In this document: one piece after another, positions 18,001-27,102 of the stretch | Layout: every line of letters begins with the position of its first letter | How positions within the stretch are numbered: position 1 is the stretch's first letter | Origin: JBLNDJ01 sp050261515 | GTDB taxonomy: Bacteria > Acidobacteriota > Terriglobia > Bryobacterales > Bryobacteraceae | DNA length: 64,000 nt | Direction: 5' to 3' | Assembly (NCBI GenBank): GCA_050261515.1 | Contig: JBLNDJ010000021.1 | Location: forward strand, 183,678 to 247,677 | Position numbers and translations under genes: made by a program | The notes under the pieces: model-generated | Database searches by the model: none | Seen by the model: only the letters and a program-made list of their open reading frames with translations | What the model was told of the DNA's origin: nothing

Positions 18001-19247
18001 ACCGGCCTGCGCGGCTTCGGGAGAACATCGCGGCGTTGTCGATTTTGCAGGCGCTGAACTACGCGGCCCCGCTGATCACGGTTCCATACCTGGTTCGCGT
18101 GCTCGGGCCGGCGTGCTTCGGGCTGCTCGCTTTTTCGCAGGCGCTGATTCTGTATTTCGACGCGGTCGCGGCGTATGGATTCAACTTCAGCGCGACGCGG
18201 GCCGTCGCGCGCTGCCGTCATGAGCCCGCGGCGCTCGCGGCCGTGTTCTGGCGCACTACCTATGCGGGCGCGGCGTTGATGCTTTGCGGCGCGGCCGTTC
18301 TCGCGGCGATCGTTGCGGCGGCGCCGCAGCTCAGGAGTACTCCGCTGTTGTACGCGGCGTCCTACCTGACGGTGATCGGGACGGCCGCTTTTCCGGTGTG
18401 GTTCTTTCAAGGGCTCGAGCAGATGAGGTTCATCATGATCGCGCAGGCCTCGGCGAGGGCGCTTTCCATTCCCGCGCTGCTGGTGTGCGTGCGGCATCCG
18501 GAAGACTACATCCGCGCCGCGGCGATTCAGGGCGGCGTCCCGGTGCTGGCGAGCGTGCTGGCAGCACCGGTTCTGTGGGCGAGGGTACCCGCCGGGCCGC
18601 CGCGCCCGCGCGCGTCCGAAATCCTACAGACGCTAAAGGACGGCTGGCACGTGTTCGTGACGCAGATGGGAATGGTAGCGGGCGCAGCGACGACGACCGT
18701 GGTGCTGGGATTGGCCGCCGGCAGTGCGGCGGTCGGCTACTACGCGGCCGCGGAGAAGGTCATAAAGGCGGTCACCTCGATGCTCGGCCCGGTGGCGCAA
18801 GCGCTGTATCCGCATCTGTCGAACTTGAAGGGCCGCTCGCTCGAGCTGACTCTCCGGACCATGCGGAAGAGCTTTACGTGGATCGCGCTCGCCGCCTTCG
18901 GCGCCTCGGCCGTGACGTTCTTCCTGGCCCGCCCGATCGGCCTGCTGCTTTGGGGACACGGGTTCGCGCCGTCCGTCGCGATTCTGCGCTGGCTCTCGCC
19001 GCTGCCGTTTGTGCTCGCGCTGGTCAATATCCTGGGCGCGCAAACGATGCTGGTGTTCGGGATGGACGCGCTTCTCAGCCGCATCATTCTGGCCGGCGCA
19101 GCGGCGAATCTGGTGCTTGCGGTTGCGCTGGCTCCGCTGTTCGGCGCGCTCGGAGCGGCCGCGGCCACGGTCGCGAGCGGAGCGCTGATTGCGGTGTGCC
19201 TGGCCTGGAGCATCCGTCGCAAGGCAGTGTCGTTATGCGCGGCATGA
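17997..19247 (+). CDS. Oligosaccharide flippase (Wzx-like)
   Basis: A 416-residue integral membrane protein with about 12 hydrophobic segments and the typical N-terminal 'LSILQALNYAAPLITVPYLVRVLGPACFGLLAFSQA' of the polysaccharide biosynthesis/MATE-like family. It flips the lipid-linked repeat unit to the periplasmic face. The start at 17997 is set by the ATGA overlap with the Wzz-like gene, and the 3' end overlaps the polymerase start by 13 bases. Confidence 0.92.
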   Translation: MNRPARLRENIAALSILQALNYAAPLITVPYLVRVLGPACFGLLAFSQALILYFDAVAAYGFNFSATRAVARCRHEPAALAAVFWRTTYAGAALMLCGAAVLAAIVAAAPQLRSTPLLYAASYLTVIGTAAFPVWFFQGLEQMRFIMIAQASARALSIPALLVCVRHPEDYIRAAAIQGGVPVLASVLAAPVLWARVPAGPPRPRASEILQTLKDGWHVFVTQMGMVAGAATTTVVLGLAAGSAAVGYYAAAEKVIKAVTSMLGPVAQALYPHLSNLKGRSLELTLRTMRKSFTWIALAAFGASAVTFFLARPIGLLLWGHGFAPSVAILRWLSPLPFVLALVNILGAQTMLVFGMDALLSRIILAGAAANLVLAVALAPLFGALGAAAATVASGALIAVCLAWSIRRKAVSLCAA

Positions 19248-20443
19248 CCTTGATCGTTCTGATCGCGCTCAGCGCGGCGCCGGTGCTGAAGATCGGCGAC
19301 GTGCAGGCGGTCGAGATCCTACAGACGCTCTGGCTTGCGCTGGCCGCGCCCGCGTTTCTGTATCGCGGTATGCGCGTGCCGTACTCGTGGCGCGGATACG
19401 CGCTCTTCCTCGGCCTGTGCCTGGCGCTTTCGGCAGTTGCGCTGAGGCTTCCGTTTTATCCGCCGCTCGAGACCGGCTTTCTGAAACAGCCGGGCCTGCT
19501 TTCGCTGGCGCGAATCTTCGAGCTGTCTCTGGCGATTTGCTTCATGCTGATCGTCGCGCGCCTTCTGGCCAGGCGCCGCGCCCTGCTTCGCCTGGCGCTG
19601 GATGCGTATTGCGCCATCGGAGTGCTGAGCGCATGGGTTTCGCTCGCCGCGTGGGCGCTTGCGCGGGGGGCCGGCATCGAGACGTTTCCTGTGTACGGGG
19701 ATGGCGCGCGCCTGCGCGGATTTTTCAACGAGGGCGGCCCTTATGGCGTGTACCTGGTGAGTGTGGCGGTAACGGTGCTGCTGCGTGCGCGGCTCATGGG
19801 CCGGGCCCGCAACGCAGCGCTCGTGTCGTTGGGCGCCGCTCTTTTCCTGAGCGGCTCGAAAGCCGGGGTGCTGGCGGCGGCGTGCCTGTGTGGGATCGGC
19901 GCGGCGGTCACGGGTTCGCGGGCGCGCAGAATCGCGGTCCTGGGCTCGTGCGCGGCGGTGCTGGCAATATTTCTCGCGCTCTTTCAGGGGCGAATGTACG
20001 GTTACATGTATTCCTATTTGAACTTCGACGAAGTTCTCGTTTACCGTCCCGGCGATCCGAGCCTGATTATGGGGCGCATCGCCGCGGCTTTGATCGTGCC
20101 CCGCATGATCGCGGCGCATCCGCTCGTCGGGATCGGGGCCGGCAACTACTCGCTCATGCGCAACGATCCCGTCTACTTGCAGGGCCTTCCACCGGTGGAT
20201 GATTGGGACCTGGCGGGGATGGGGTTGTTCGGATCCGCCGCCGAATTCGGGCTCCCGTTGACCGTCTTTTTGCTGGCGCTGCTGCTGCGGCCCTTGATCG
20301 CCGCAAGGAAGCGGCGCGCGCCCGCGATCGTGGCCGTCGCCGCGGGCTTTCAGCCGTTGGCGTTCCTGCTTGGCGTGAACTTGAACTTTTTCTACCCCTG
20401 GCTCGTCGGGGCGCTCGTCATCGCCGCGGAATCAGAATGCTGA
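19235..20443 (+). CDS. O-antigen ligase/polymerase-like membrane protein (Wzy-like)
   Basis: The most plausible start is ATG 19235 (or 19244), giving 402 residues with about ten membrane segments and a large periplasmic loop near 'LVGIGAGNYS', the Wzy/WaaL family hallmark; 'FFNEGGPYGVYLV' and 'LSGSKAGVLAA' are other family-type motifs. It presumably polymerises the repeat unit. Upstream in-frame codons to 18284 lie within the flippase and are not coding. The stop overlaps the convergent glycosyltransferase by 12 bases. Confidence 0.88.
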   Translation: MRGMTLIVLIALSAAPVLKIGDVQAVEILQTLWLALAAPAFLYRGMRVPYSWRGYALFLGLCLALSAVALRLPFYPPLETGFLKQPGLLSLARIFELSLAICFMLIVARLLARRRALLRLALDAYCAIGVLSAWVSLAAWALARGAGIETFPVYGDGARLRGFFNEGGPYGVYLVSVAVTVLLRARLMGRARNAALVSLGAALFLSGSKAGVLAAACLCGIGAAVTGSRARRIAVLGSCAAVLAIFLALFQGRMYGYMYSYLNFDEVLVYRPGDPSLIMGRIAAALIVPRMIAAHPLVGIGAGNYSLMRNDPVYLQGLPPVDDWDLAGMGLFGSAAEFGLPLTVFLLALLLRPLIAARKRRAPAIVAVAAGFQPLAFLLGVNLNFFYPWLVGALVIAAESEC

Positions 20444-21574
20444 ACGGAACACGCGCACGTACTCTTCGGCCATCTCGCGGGTCCCGTATCCCTCGCTGCG
20501 CTGCATTCGCTCGCGCCGGCCGCTTCGGATGTCCTGTTTCGAGCGCGAAAGATCTGCGAGCGCCGCGCACAAGGCTTCCGCGCTCGCGGGAGGGATCAAC
20601 CGTCCGTCGCGATCGCCGTCGATCAGCTCCGGAATGCCGCCGATCTTCGTGCCGAGAACGTACAGCCCGTACCGCTTTGCCTCGATCGCTCCGAGCGGAG
20701 CATTTTCGCGGCACTCCGAGATTTGAAGAAACACATCCGAGCTTTTCAGCAGTTCATGCTTCGCACTTCCGGTAACGAATCCATGCCAGCGAACGTTGGC
20801 CGTTTGAAAGCGATCCTGGTACGGGCCGCGACCCGCCACATGAAACTCAAGGCCGCTGCAACGCGGAATCGCCGAAAGCAGCGTCTCGCAGCCCTTCTCG
20901 CGCTCGAGCCGCGAGAGAAACAGCACGCGCAAAGGTTCGGCGGCCGGGAGGGTGGGGAGTTCGATCGCGGGCACGTCCACCGCATTGCGTACGATCTCGA
21001 GGGCCGGGCCGGTCCATCCGGCTTCGCGGTGCATCTCCGCCACCGCGCGCGACGGCGCAACCAGCGTGCGCACGTTCTTCTGGAACAGCGCATTGTACTG
21101 CGCGTAAAGACTGCAAAACCGGCACAGGCGCTCGCACGCGCGGCCGCCGGCGCGGCGCATGGTGGCTCGCGGGCAGACGAGGTGGTAATCGTGCAGCGTG
21201 TGAACGATGGCTCGCGTGTGCTTTCGGGCCGCCTGCCAGACGGCCGGCGAAAAGCCGTCGATGTTGTGCGTGTTTACGACATCGGGCCGCGCTTGCGCGA
21301 GCGCCTCGCTCACGGGACCGAAGACCGAGGGATTCCACAAATCGACGGCATGCCAGGCCGCGCGAGTCAGCCGGTTGGTGCGCGGGACGTTCCAGGGCGC
21401 GACGCGCCACACGCGGATTCCCTCCCACTCGCCGGCGCCGGTGGAGCCGGCGGTCGAGATCACTTCCACTTCGTGGCCCAGCCCGCGAAGCGCGCGCGCG
21501 AGCGAGGCTGCCATCATTTCCGCGCCGCCGATAACGAAGGGCGGGAACAATGATGACACGATGGCGATTCGCAT
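20432..21574 (-). CDS. Family 4 glycosyltransferase
   Basis: A 380-residue GT-B enzyme. The start at 21574 is chosen because 'MRIAIVSSLFPPFVIGGAEMM' is the canonical GT4 N-terminus; the longer frame upstream reads antisense to the next gene. The donor domain has 'FLSRLEREKGCETLLSAI', 'GRGPYQDRF' and 'ENAPLGAIEAKRYGLYVLGTKIGGIPELI'. Its start codon overlaps that of the divergent glycosyltransferase within the palindrome CATG at 21572-21575, and no ribosome site is obvious. It converges with the polymerase gene. Confidence 0.88.
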   Translation of the reverse strand: MRIAIVSSLFPPFVIGGAEMMAASLARALRGLGHEVEVISTAGSTGAGEWEGIRVWRVAPWNVPRTNRLTRAAWHAVDLWNPSVFGPVSEALAQARPDVVNTHNIDGFSPAVWQAARKHTRAIVHTLHDYHLVCPRATMRRAGGRACERLCRFCSLYAQYNALFQKNVRTLVAPSRAVAEMHREAGWTGPALEIVRNAVDVPAIELPTLPAAEPLRVLFLSRLEREKGCETLLSAIPRCSGLEFHVAGRGPYQDRFQTANVRWHGFVTGSAKHELLKSSDVFLQISECRENAPLGAIEAKRYGLYVLGTKIGGIPELIDGDRDGRLIPPASAEALCAALADLSRSKQDIRSGRRERMQRSEGYGTREMAEEYVRVFRSAF

Positions 21575-22595
21575 GACCGGGCCTTTATCTATCCTCTCCG
21601 ATGCGCGCTGGATCGGTGCGCACGGCATCGGCAGATTCGCCGGCGAGGTGCTGCGGCGCCTTCCCCCGCACGATCGCGTGGAGCAGGGCCCGCGTCCGCT
21701 TTCGCCCGCGGGCCAGCTGTGGCTCGCTTGCGAGATCGCGCGAAGGCGGCCGGGGGTGTTCTTCTCGCCGGGATTCAATCCTCCGCCGCTGTGCCGCGCG
21801 CCGTTCGTCTTTACGATTCACGACCTGATCCAGATCCGCCTCCCCGCCGTCGCGACTCCGGCCAAGCGTCTCTATTATGAAGCCATCGTGAAGCCGGGCT
21901 GCCGGCGCGCGGCTCGCGTGCTCACGGTATCGGAGTATTCGCGCGCCGAAATCATCGAGTGGTCGGGCCTGGCGGAAGATCGCGTCGTCAACGCCGGCAA
22001 CGGCGTCGGCCCGCCGTTCGCGCCGGACGGACCGAGGTATGAACCCGGTTTTCCTTACATTCTCTTCGTCGGCAACGGCCGCCCGCACAAGAACCTGGGC
22101 CGGCTGCTCGAGGCTTTCCGCAAGGTGGACTTTCCGGAGCTGCGCCTGCTGCTGGCCGGCGCGCCGTTGAAGACCGCCGGAATCCCGAATCGCACGCGCT
22201 GGATTGCGTGCCCTTCAGACGACGAACTGGCCCGCTTGTACAGGGGCGCGTCGCTGCTGGTGCTGCCAAGCCTCATCGAAGGATTCGGCCTCCCGGCCCT
22301 GGAGGCGATGGCGTGCGGCACTCCGGTTATCGTTTCCCGCGCGGCCGCGCTGCCCGAGGTGGTTGGGGAGGCCGGGGTCTATGCCGATCCTCTCGACGTC
22401 GCGGACATACGCCGGGCGATGGAGTGCGTGCTCGGCAACGCAGAGCGCCGCGCCGCGATGAGGGCCCTGGGAATTCAGCGGGCGCGCATGTTTTCGTGGG
22501 ACATTGTCGCCGCCCGCGTGCTGCGAAACCTGGACCAGGTCATTTCACAGAAATATGACAGTCCATTGGCGACCTCCGGGCGATCCGCCTGTTAG
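21573..22595 (+). CDS. Family 4 glycosyltransferase
   Basis: A 340-residue GT-B enzyme with 'SDARWIGAHGIGRFAGEVL', 'FTIHDLIQIRLP', 'VLTVSEYSRAEI', 'FVGNGRPHKNLGRLLEAF' and 'PSLIEGFGLPALEAMACGTPVIVS', a textbook GT4 mannosyl/rhamnosyltransferase-like layout. The start is 21573, or 21561 (four residues longer). Either way, the 5' end overlaps the divergent glycosyltransferase, so its promoter must lie within that gene. Last gene of the polysaccharide locus. Confidence 0.9.
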   Translation: MTGPLSILSDARWIGAHGIGRFAGEVLRRLPPHDRVEQGPRPLSPAGQLWLACEIARRRPGVFFSPGFNPPPLCRAPFVFTIHDLIQIRLPAVATPAKRLYYEAIVKPGCRRAARVLTVSEYSRAEIIEWSGLAEDRVVNAGNGVGPPFAPDGPRYEPGFPYILFVGNGRPHKNLGRLLEAFRKVDFPELRLLLAGAPLKTAGIPNRTRWIACPSDDELARLYRGASLLVLPSLIEGFGLPALEAMACGTPVIVSRAAALPEVVGEAGVYADPLDVADIRRAMECVLGNAERRAAMRALGIQRARMFSWDIVAARVLRNLDQVISQKYDSPLATSGRSAC

Positions 22596-22603
22596 TCTGG
22601 GCC

Positions 22604-23068
22604 ATGAATCGACGAAATCTGCTGGCTTCCGCGCTTTATGGAGCCGCGGCACTCATCGCTTCCGGCCTCGGCATACCCGCCGCGGCCTACCTTCTGGTCC
22701 CGCCGAAACGAACCCGCCAGGCGCAGTGGGCCGATGCCGGCGATGTGTCGGAAATCGAGCCGGGTTCGCCCCGCCAGGTCGTGTTCCGCCGCACTCGCGT
22801 GGACGGCTGGAAGATCTCGAGCGAGAAAGCGATCGCATGGATGGTAAAGGGCCGGGACGGCAGCATCACGGCGTACTCGCCGGCCTGCACGCACCTCGGC
22901 TGCGCGTACCGCTGGGAGGCGGAGCGCGGCCAGTTCCTTTGCCCGTGCCACGGTTCGGTGTTCGGCATCGACGGCAAGGTTATCCACGGCCCCGCCGTCC
23001 GGCCTCTTGACCGGTACGAGATCAGACTGACGGGCACGCGGGCATGGCTTGGGGCGGTCCGCTCATGA
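22604..23068 (+). CDS. Rieske 2Fe-2S protein of a cytochrome bc/b6f-type complex
   Basis: A 154-residue protein with an N-terminal membrane anchor ('MNRRNLLASALYGAAALIA', possibly a Tat-type signal anchor) and the cluster ligands C95-T-H97-L-G-C100 and C113-P-C115-H116. The family passes electrons from quinol to cytochrome c in the bc complex at the cytoplasmic membrane. The stop overlaps the ATG of the cytochrome b gene (ATGA at 23065-23068), so the two are translated together. The upstream glycosyltransferase ends only eight bases away, but the genes are functionally unrelated. Confidence 0.93.
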   Translation: MNRRNLLASALYGAAALIASGLGIPAAAYLLVPPKRTRQAQWADAGDVSEIEPGSPRQVVFRRTRVDGWKISSEKAIAWMVKGRDGSITAYSPACTHLGCAYRWEAERGQFLCPCHGSVFGIDGKVIHGPAVRPLDRYEIRLTGTRAWLGAVRS

Positions 23069-24672
23069 TGCAGCGCCTCGGCCGGTGGATCGACGAGCGG
23101 ACGGGAATTCCGGCCGGTGTGCGCCGTTTCCTGGACGAGGAGATACCGGCCTCGGCCGGGTGGCCGCAGGTCCTGGGCAGCGTCGCGCTGTTTCTGCTGC
23201 TCACACAGGCCTTCACCGGGGTGCTGCTCGCGATCAACTACGCGCCGTCGCCGGGCGAGGCGTACTACAGCCTGAAGTACATTGTTACGGCCGTGACGGC
23301 GGGCCGCATGGTGCGCGGCTTGCATCACTGGGGCGCGAGCATGATGGTGGTTGTCGTCGTGCTCCACATGACGCAGGTGTTTGTTTACGGCGCGTACAAG
23401 AAGCCGCGGGAGGTCACCTGGATGATCGGCGTCGCGCTGCTGCTCGCGACGCTCGCCTTCGGGCTGACCGGCTACCTGCTGCCGTGGGATAACCGCGCTT
23501 ATTGGGGAACCGTCGTCACCACGCAGATTGCGGGCGAGGCGCCTGTGCTCGGCAGGTACATCCTGCGGCTGATGGGAGCGGAGTCGGGCGTCGGGTCTGT
23601 GACCTTCGCGCGCTTCTATGCGCTCCACACGCTGGTTCTGCCGGCCGCCGCTTTCCTGCTGGCCGGGATTCACGTGTACCTGGTGAGGCGGCATGGCGTG
23701 ACGCCCTCCGCGGCGGAAGCCGGACCACGAAGGAAGTTCTACCCCGCGCAGGCCTTCAAAGACACGTGCGCCATCTTTGCGGCGTTCGCCATTCTGTTCG
23801 TTCTGGCGGCGGTGGCGGAGGCTCCGCTCGAGCGGATGGCCGATCCGACGGACAGCACTTACATCCCGCGGCCCGAGTGGTATTTCCTGTTTCTGTTCCA
23901 GACGCTCAAATTCTTCTCCGGGGCAGCCGAGGTGATCGGCGCCGTCGTGCTTCCGGGGGCGGCCATCGCGGCTCTGTTCGCCGTGCCGTTTATCGACCGG
24001 ACGCGGGTGCGGCGGCTTACCGGGCGCACGGCCGCCATCGGGATCGTCGCGCTCTGCGGCGGCGCGTGGACCGCCCTGACCGCGGCGGCGGTCCTGACCA
24101 CGCCCAGGCAGCACGCAGCCGGCACGGATTCCGAACCGTGGACGCGGCTTACCGCGCCTCAACTCGCCGGCCTCGGCTATTACCGTGCGGCAGGTTGTTC
24201 CGCCTGCCACAATCTGAGCGACGGCCAGCCGAAAGCCGGACCGAACCTGGCTCAACTCGGGACCACGCTGCTGGACGGCGAAACGCTGAAGCACTTCAAC
24301 AGCAAAGCCGAGCTCAGCAACGTTCAGGTGGACGCCATCGTGGCCCTGCTCCGCCGGCTGACTCCCGAACAGGCCGAGGCGCTTTCGGCCGCCCCGCCGG
24401 AGGCGGCCGCGGGCGCGCAGATCTTCCTGGCGAACGGATGCGCCGCGTGCCATATGGTCAACGGCGCGGGCGGGGGTGTCGGGCCGCCGTTGAACGGATT
24501 GTCCCGGCGCAGGACGAGGGAATGGGTTGCGCAGCACTTGCGCGATCCGAAATCCCAGACCCCCGGGACGGCCATGCCGCCGTTTCAATTCACGGAGCAG
24601 GACCGCGACCGCCTGATCGCGTATCTGTTCGCGCTGCCCGAACGCACCGAGGACTCGAAGCGTGTGGAGTAG
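23065..24672 (+). CDS. Cytochrome b fused to a diheme cytochrome c
   Basis: 535 residues. The N-terminal part is cytochrome b with heme ligand pairs H87/H101 and H188/H203; the 14- and 15-residue spacings match the b6f-type rather than the mitochondrial type. The subunit IV-like part carries the quinol-site PEWY at 270-273. After a last membrane helix come two cytochrome c domains with C378-x-x-C381-H382 and C459-x-x-C462-H463. With the overlapping Rieske gene this forms a complete quinol:cytochrome c oxidoreductase in two genes. The start at 23065 is set by the ATGA overlap; the next codon is also ATG. The 3' end overlaps the Wzi-like gene by 11 bases. Confidence 0.93.
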   Translation: MMQRLGRWIDERTGIPAGVRRFLDEEIPASAGWPQVLGSVALFLLLTQAFTGVLLAINYAPSPGEAYYSLKYIVTAVTAGRMVRGLHHWGASMMVVVVVLHMTQVFVYGAYKKPREVTWMIGVALLLATLAFGLTGYLLPWDNRAYWGTVVTTQIAGEAPVLGRYILRLMGAESGVGSVTFARFYALHTLVLPAAAFLLAGIHVYLVRRHGVTPSAAEAGPRRKFYPAQAFKDTCAIFAAFAILFVLAAVAEAPLERMADPTDSTYIPRPEWYFLFLFQTLKFFSGAAEVIGAVVLPGAAIAALFAVPFIDRTRVRRLTGRTAAIGIVALCGGAWTALTAAAVLTTPRQHAAGTDSEPWTRLTAPQLAGLGYYRAAGCSACHNLSDGQPKAGPNLAQLGTTLLDGETLKHFNSKAELSNVQVDAIVALLRRLTPEQAEALSAAPPEAAAGAQIFLANGCAACHMVNGAGGGVGPPLNGLSRRRTREWVAQHLRDPKSQTPGTAMPPFQFTEQDRDRLIAYLFALPERTEDSKRVE

Positions 24673-26299
24673 CCTGTTGTGGGGCGGGCGAGGCCGGCCG
24701 GGAGTCCGGCCGGGGACGGAGGCGTGCGCCCTGCTGCTTCTCGCGTGCGGACTCTGCGGCGCGGCGACGCGGGGGCCGGTTCTCGTTCCAATGGACAGTT
24801 GGATTTACCCCGTCCTCGATCGCCTCTCGACTTTCGGCTACATCCGCGACCAGGCCACCGGCATGCGCCCGTGGACGCGCGCGGAGTGCGTCCGGCAGCT
24901 CAGCGAAGCCGAAGAAGTCATGGCAGCGCGCGCGGACCGCAACCCGGAGGAGGCCGTCAAGCTCATCCGCGCGCTCAGGCGCGAATTCAAACACGAGGAC
25001 GGCGGCGTGCGGATCGATTCCTTCTACACCCGGGCGCTGGGCGTATCGGGGAAGCCGCTCGCGGACGGCTACAACTTCGGCCAGACCGTAATCAACGACT
25101 ACGGGCGGCCGCTCGGGGAGGGATTCAACGCGATCGAGGGATTGTCGGCGTACGCCACGGCCGGGCGCTTCTCGATTTACAGCCGCGCCGAGTTCCAGCA
25201 CGCGCCGTCCTTCTCGAGCCCCGCCGCGCAGCTCAGGCCGCAGGCTGATCAGCTCCAGCCCGTGCTGCCCGCGCAGCCCGATGGGACGAACCGGTTCCGC
25301 GCGCTCGATCTGTACGCGGGGGCGCAGTTCGGCGGCTGGGCGCTGACCGTTGGGAAGCAGGAACTCTGGTGGGGGCCCGGCGAAGCAGGCCCGCTCTCGT
25401 TCAGCAACAACGCCGAGCCATTCTACTCGTTCCGCTTCACGAGCACCGCGCCCCTCGTACTGCCGGGCTTTCTGCGCCGGTTGGGGGGCTTCCGCGTGGA
25501 CCTCACCGGCGGAAAGCTCTCGGGGCACGAGGCGCCCCCGCGGCCTCTGTTGAACGGCCAGAAGATCACCTGGAACATCACCAGGGACCTGGAGCTGGGC
25601 TTCACGAGGTGGTCGCTGTTCGGCGGCGCCGGCGTGCACGCTCTCACCGCCGGGGCCGTGATTCACAACCTGTTCGCGAACGGCGCGACGTTCGGCAACG
25701 CCACGGACCCGGGCGACCGCAAGAGCGGCTTCGATTTCCGGTGGCGGTGTCCCTGGTATCCGCTGACCCTGTATAGCGATTTCTATGCCGACGACGAGCC
25801 TTCGCCGCTTGCCTCGCCGCGAAGGTCGGCTTTCAGTCCGGGCATCTATTTCGCCAGCCTGCCCGGGCTGCGAAACTGGGATCTTCGGATCGAGGCGCCT
25901 TCCACGCGCCTGGCAACAACAGACCAGGGCGGCCATTTTCTTTACTGGAATTCCGTTTACCGGGACGCAAACACGAACCGGGGCAATGTGCTCGGGACGT
26001 GGGCCGGCCGCGACGGGCGCGGGCTCCTGGTGAAGACCACCTGGTGGCTCACCGCCCGTTCGCAGGTGGAATTCGGCTACCGGCAGAACCGCATCGGCCC
26101 GGCTTTCCTGCCCGGCGGTGGCACGCAGGATGACGGCTCGGTGCGGGCGACTTTTCTGCCCAGGCCGGAGGTTGCTTTCGCGGTTTCAACGCAGTACGAA
26201 CGCTATTCCATCCCGCTGCTTGGCGGGCCGCGGCACAACGTGGCCGTTGCGTTTGAGATGAAGTACACCGCCGGCTGGAGGCTGTTCACGAAATATTGA
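24662..26299 (+). CDS. Wzi-like capsule assembly outer-membrane protein
   Basis: A 545-residue protein with a signal peptide ('ALLLLACGLCGAA') and, after it, 'MDSWIYPVLDRLSTFGYI' plus 'QTVINDYGRP' and 'LTVGKQELWWGPG', the recognisable start of the Wzi family (PF14052). The rest is strand-rich and ends 'WRLFTKY', consistent with an outer-membrane barrel. Wzi anchors group 1 capsule to the cell surface, so it probably serves the polysaccharide made by the 4915-22595 locus, although it sits behind the bc-complex genes. GTG start at 24662; overlap with the cytochrome gene suggests co-transcription. Confidence 0.88.
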   Translation: MWSSLLWGGRGRPGVRPGTEACALLLLACGLCGAATRGPVLVPMDSWIYPVLDRLSTFGYIRDQATGMRPWTRAECVRQLSEAEEVMAARADRNPEEAVKLIRALRREFKHEDGGVRIDSFYTRALGVSGKPLADGYNFGQTVINDYGRPLGEGFNAIEGLSAYATAGRFSIYSRAEFQHAPSFSSPAAQLRPQADQLQPVLPAQPDGTNRFRALDLYAGAQFGGWALTVGKQELWWGPGEAGPLSFSNNAEPFYSFRFTSTAPLVLPGFLRRLGGFRVDLTGGKLSGHEAPPRPLLNGQKITWNITRDLELGFTRWSLFGGAGVHALTAGAVIHNLFANGATFGNATDPGDRKSGFDFRWRCPWYPLTLYSDFYADDEPSPLASPRRSAFSPGIYFASLPGLRNWDLRIEAPSTRLATTDQGGHFLYWNSVYRDANTNRGNVLGTWAGRDGRGLLVKTTWWLTARSQVEFGYRQNRIGPAFLPGGGTQDDGSVRATFLPRPEVAFAVSTQYERYSIPLLGGPRHNVAVAFEMKYTAGWRLFTKY

Positions 26300-26353
26300 C
26301 AACTCATTCACGCTCGAAGGACTCTTCGGGCCCGCCCGCGGCATCCAATCTTT

Positions 26354-27100
26354 ATGCCCTCAGGAGCTTCGCCTGGAGAGCGGCCCGTTCAGGGGCCGTC
26401 CCGATTCGCGGCGCAACCCGCCCGCGTGCCCACGGTTCTCGTCATCGACGATGACGAGCCGCTGCGCGACACCGTCGCGCTCATGCTCGAAAAAGAGGGG
26501 TTCAAGGCCGCGCTCGCCTCCGACGGCCGCAGCGGGTTTGAACAGGCCCTCATGCTTCAGCCGGATCTCGCGCTCATCGACCTGCGCCTTCCGGGGATGA
26601 GCGGCGTCGAGATCTGCAAGGAACTGCGGGCGGCACAGGTCACCACGCCGATCATCATCCTCAGCGCGGTCGGGGACGAGATCGACAAGGTGCTGCTGCT
26701 CGAAATCGGCGCGGACGATTACGTCGTCAAGCCGTTCGGGGTTCGGGAACTGATGGCGCGCATCCGCGCGGTGCTGCGGCGTTCTTCCACCGAATCGCGC
26801 AAAGTGATGCACGTGGGCGATGTCGAAGTGGATCTGGAGCGGCGCATGATTATGCGGGGCAGTGAGGAAATCAAGCTGACTCCCGCCGAGTACAACCTGC
26901 TGGCGTTCTTCCTGCATCATCCGGATCGCCCGCTGACGCGCGACATGATCCTCAACTCCGTTTGGGGCTATAACTTCATGTCGAGCACGCGAACGGTGGA
27001 TGCGCACATCCTCAAGCTGCGCCAGAAGCTCGAGGCGGACCCGAACGTTCCGCGCCACATTCTCACGGTCCACGGGGTAGGCTACCGGTTCCTGCCTTAG
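26354..27100 (+). CDS. OmpR/KdpE-type response regulator
   Basis: A 248-residue protein with a receiver domain (acidic pocket D32-D34, phospho-acceptor D76 in 'LALIDLRLPG', conserved Lys in 'VVKPFG') and a winged-helix Trans_reg_C domain ('LTPAEYNLLAFFLHHPDRPLTRD...VDAHILKLRQKLE...GVGYRFLP'). The first 24 residues are an odd Pro/Arg-rich extension; an in-frame GTG at 26426 would give a standard start. It is followed after two bases by a receiver-only protein and, three genes later, by a histidine kinase, its likely partner. Confidence 0.93.
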   Translation: MPSGASPGERPVQGPSRFAAQPARVPTVLVIDDDEPLRDTVALMLEKEGFKAALASDGRSGFEQALMLQPDLALIDLRLPGMSGVEICKELRAAQVTTPIIILSAVGDEIDKVLLLEIGADDYVVKPFGVRELMARIRAVLRRSSTESRKVMHVGDVEVDLERRMIMRGSEEIKLTPAEYNLLAFFLHHPDRPLTRDMILNSVWGYNFMSSTRTVDAHILKLRQKLEADPNVPRHILTVHGVGYRFLP

Positions 27101-27102
27101 CT

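Noticed and set aside
22687..24588. A 633-codon minus-strand open frame
   Set aside because: It lies antisense to the Rieske and cytochrome b genes, which have unambiguous cofactor motifs; the antisense translation is Arg/His-rich without domains.
26296..26301. A sigma-70 promoter (TTGACA) before the response regulator
   Set aside because: The -35-like hexamer is present but no -10 lies at suitable spacing; it also overlaps the end of the Wzi-like gene.
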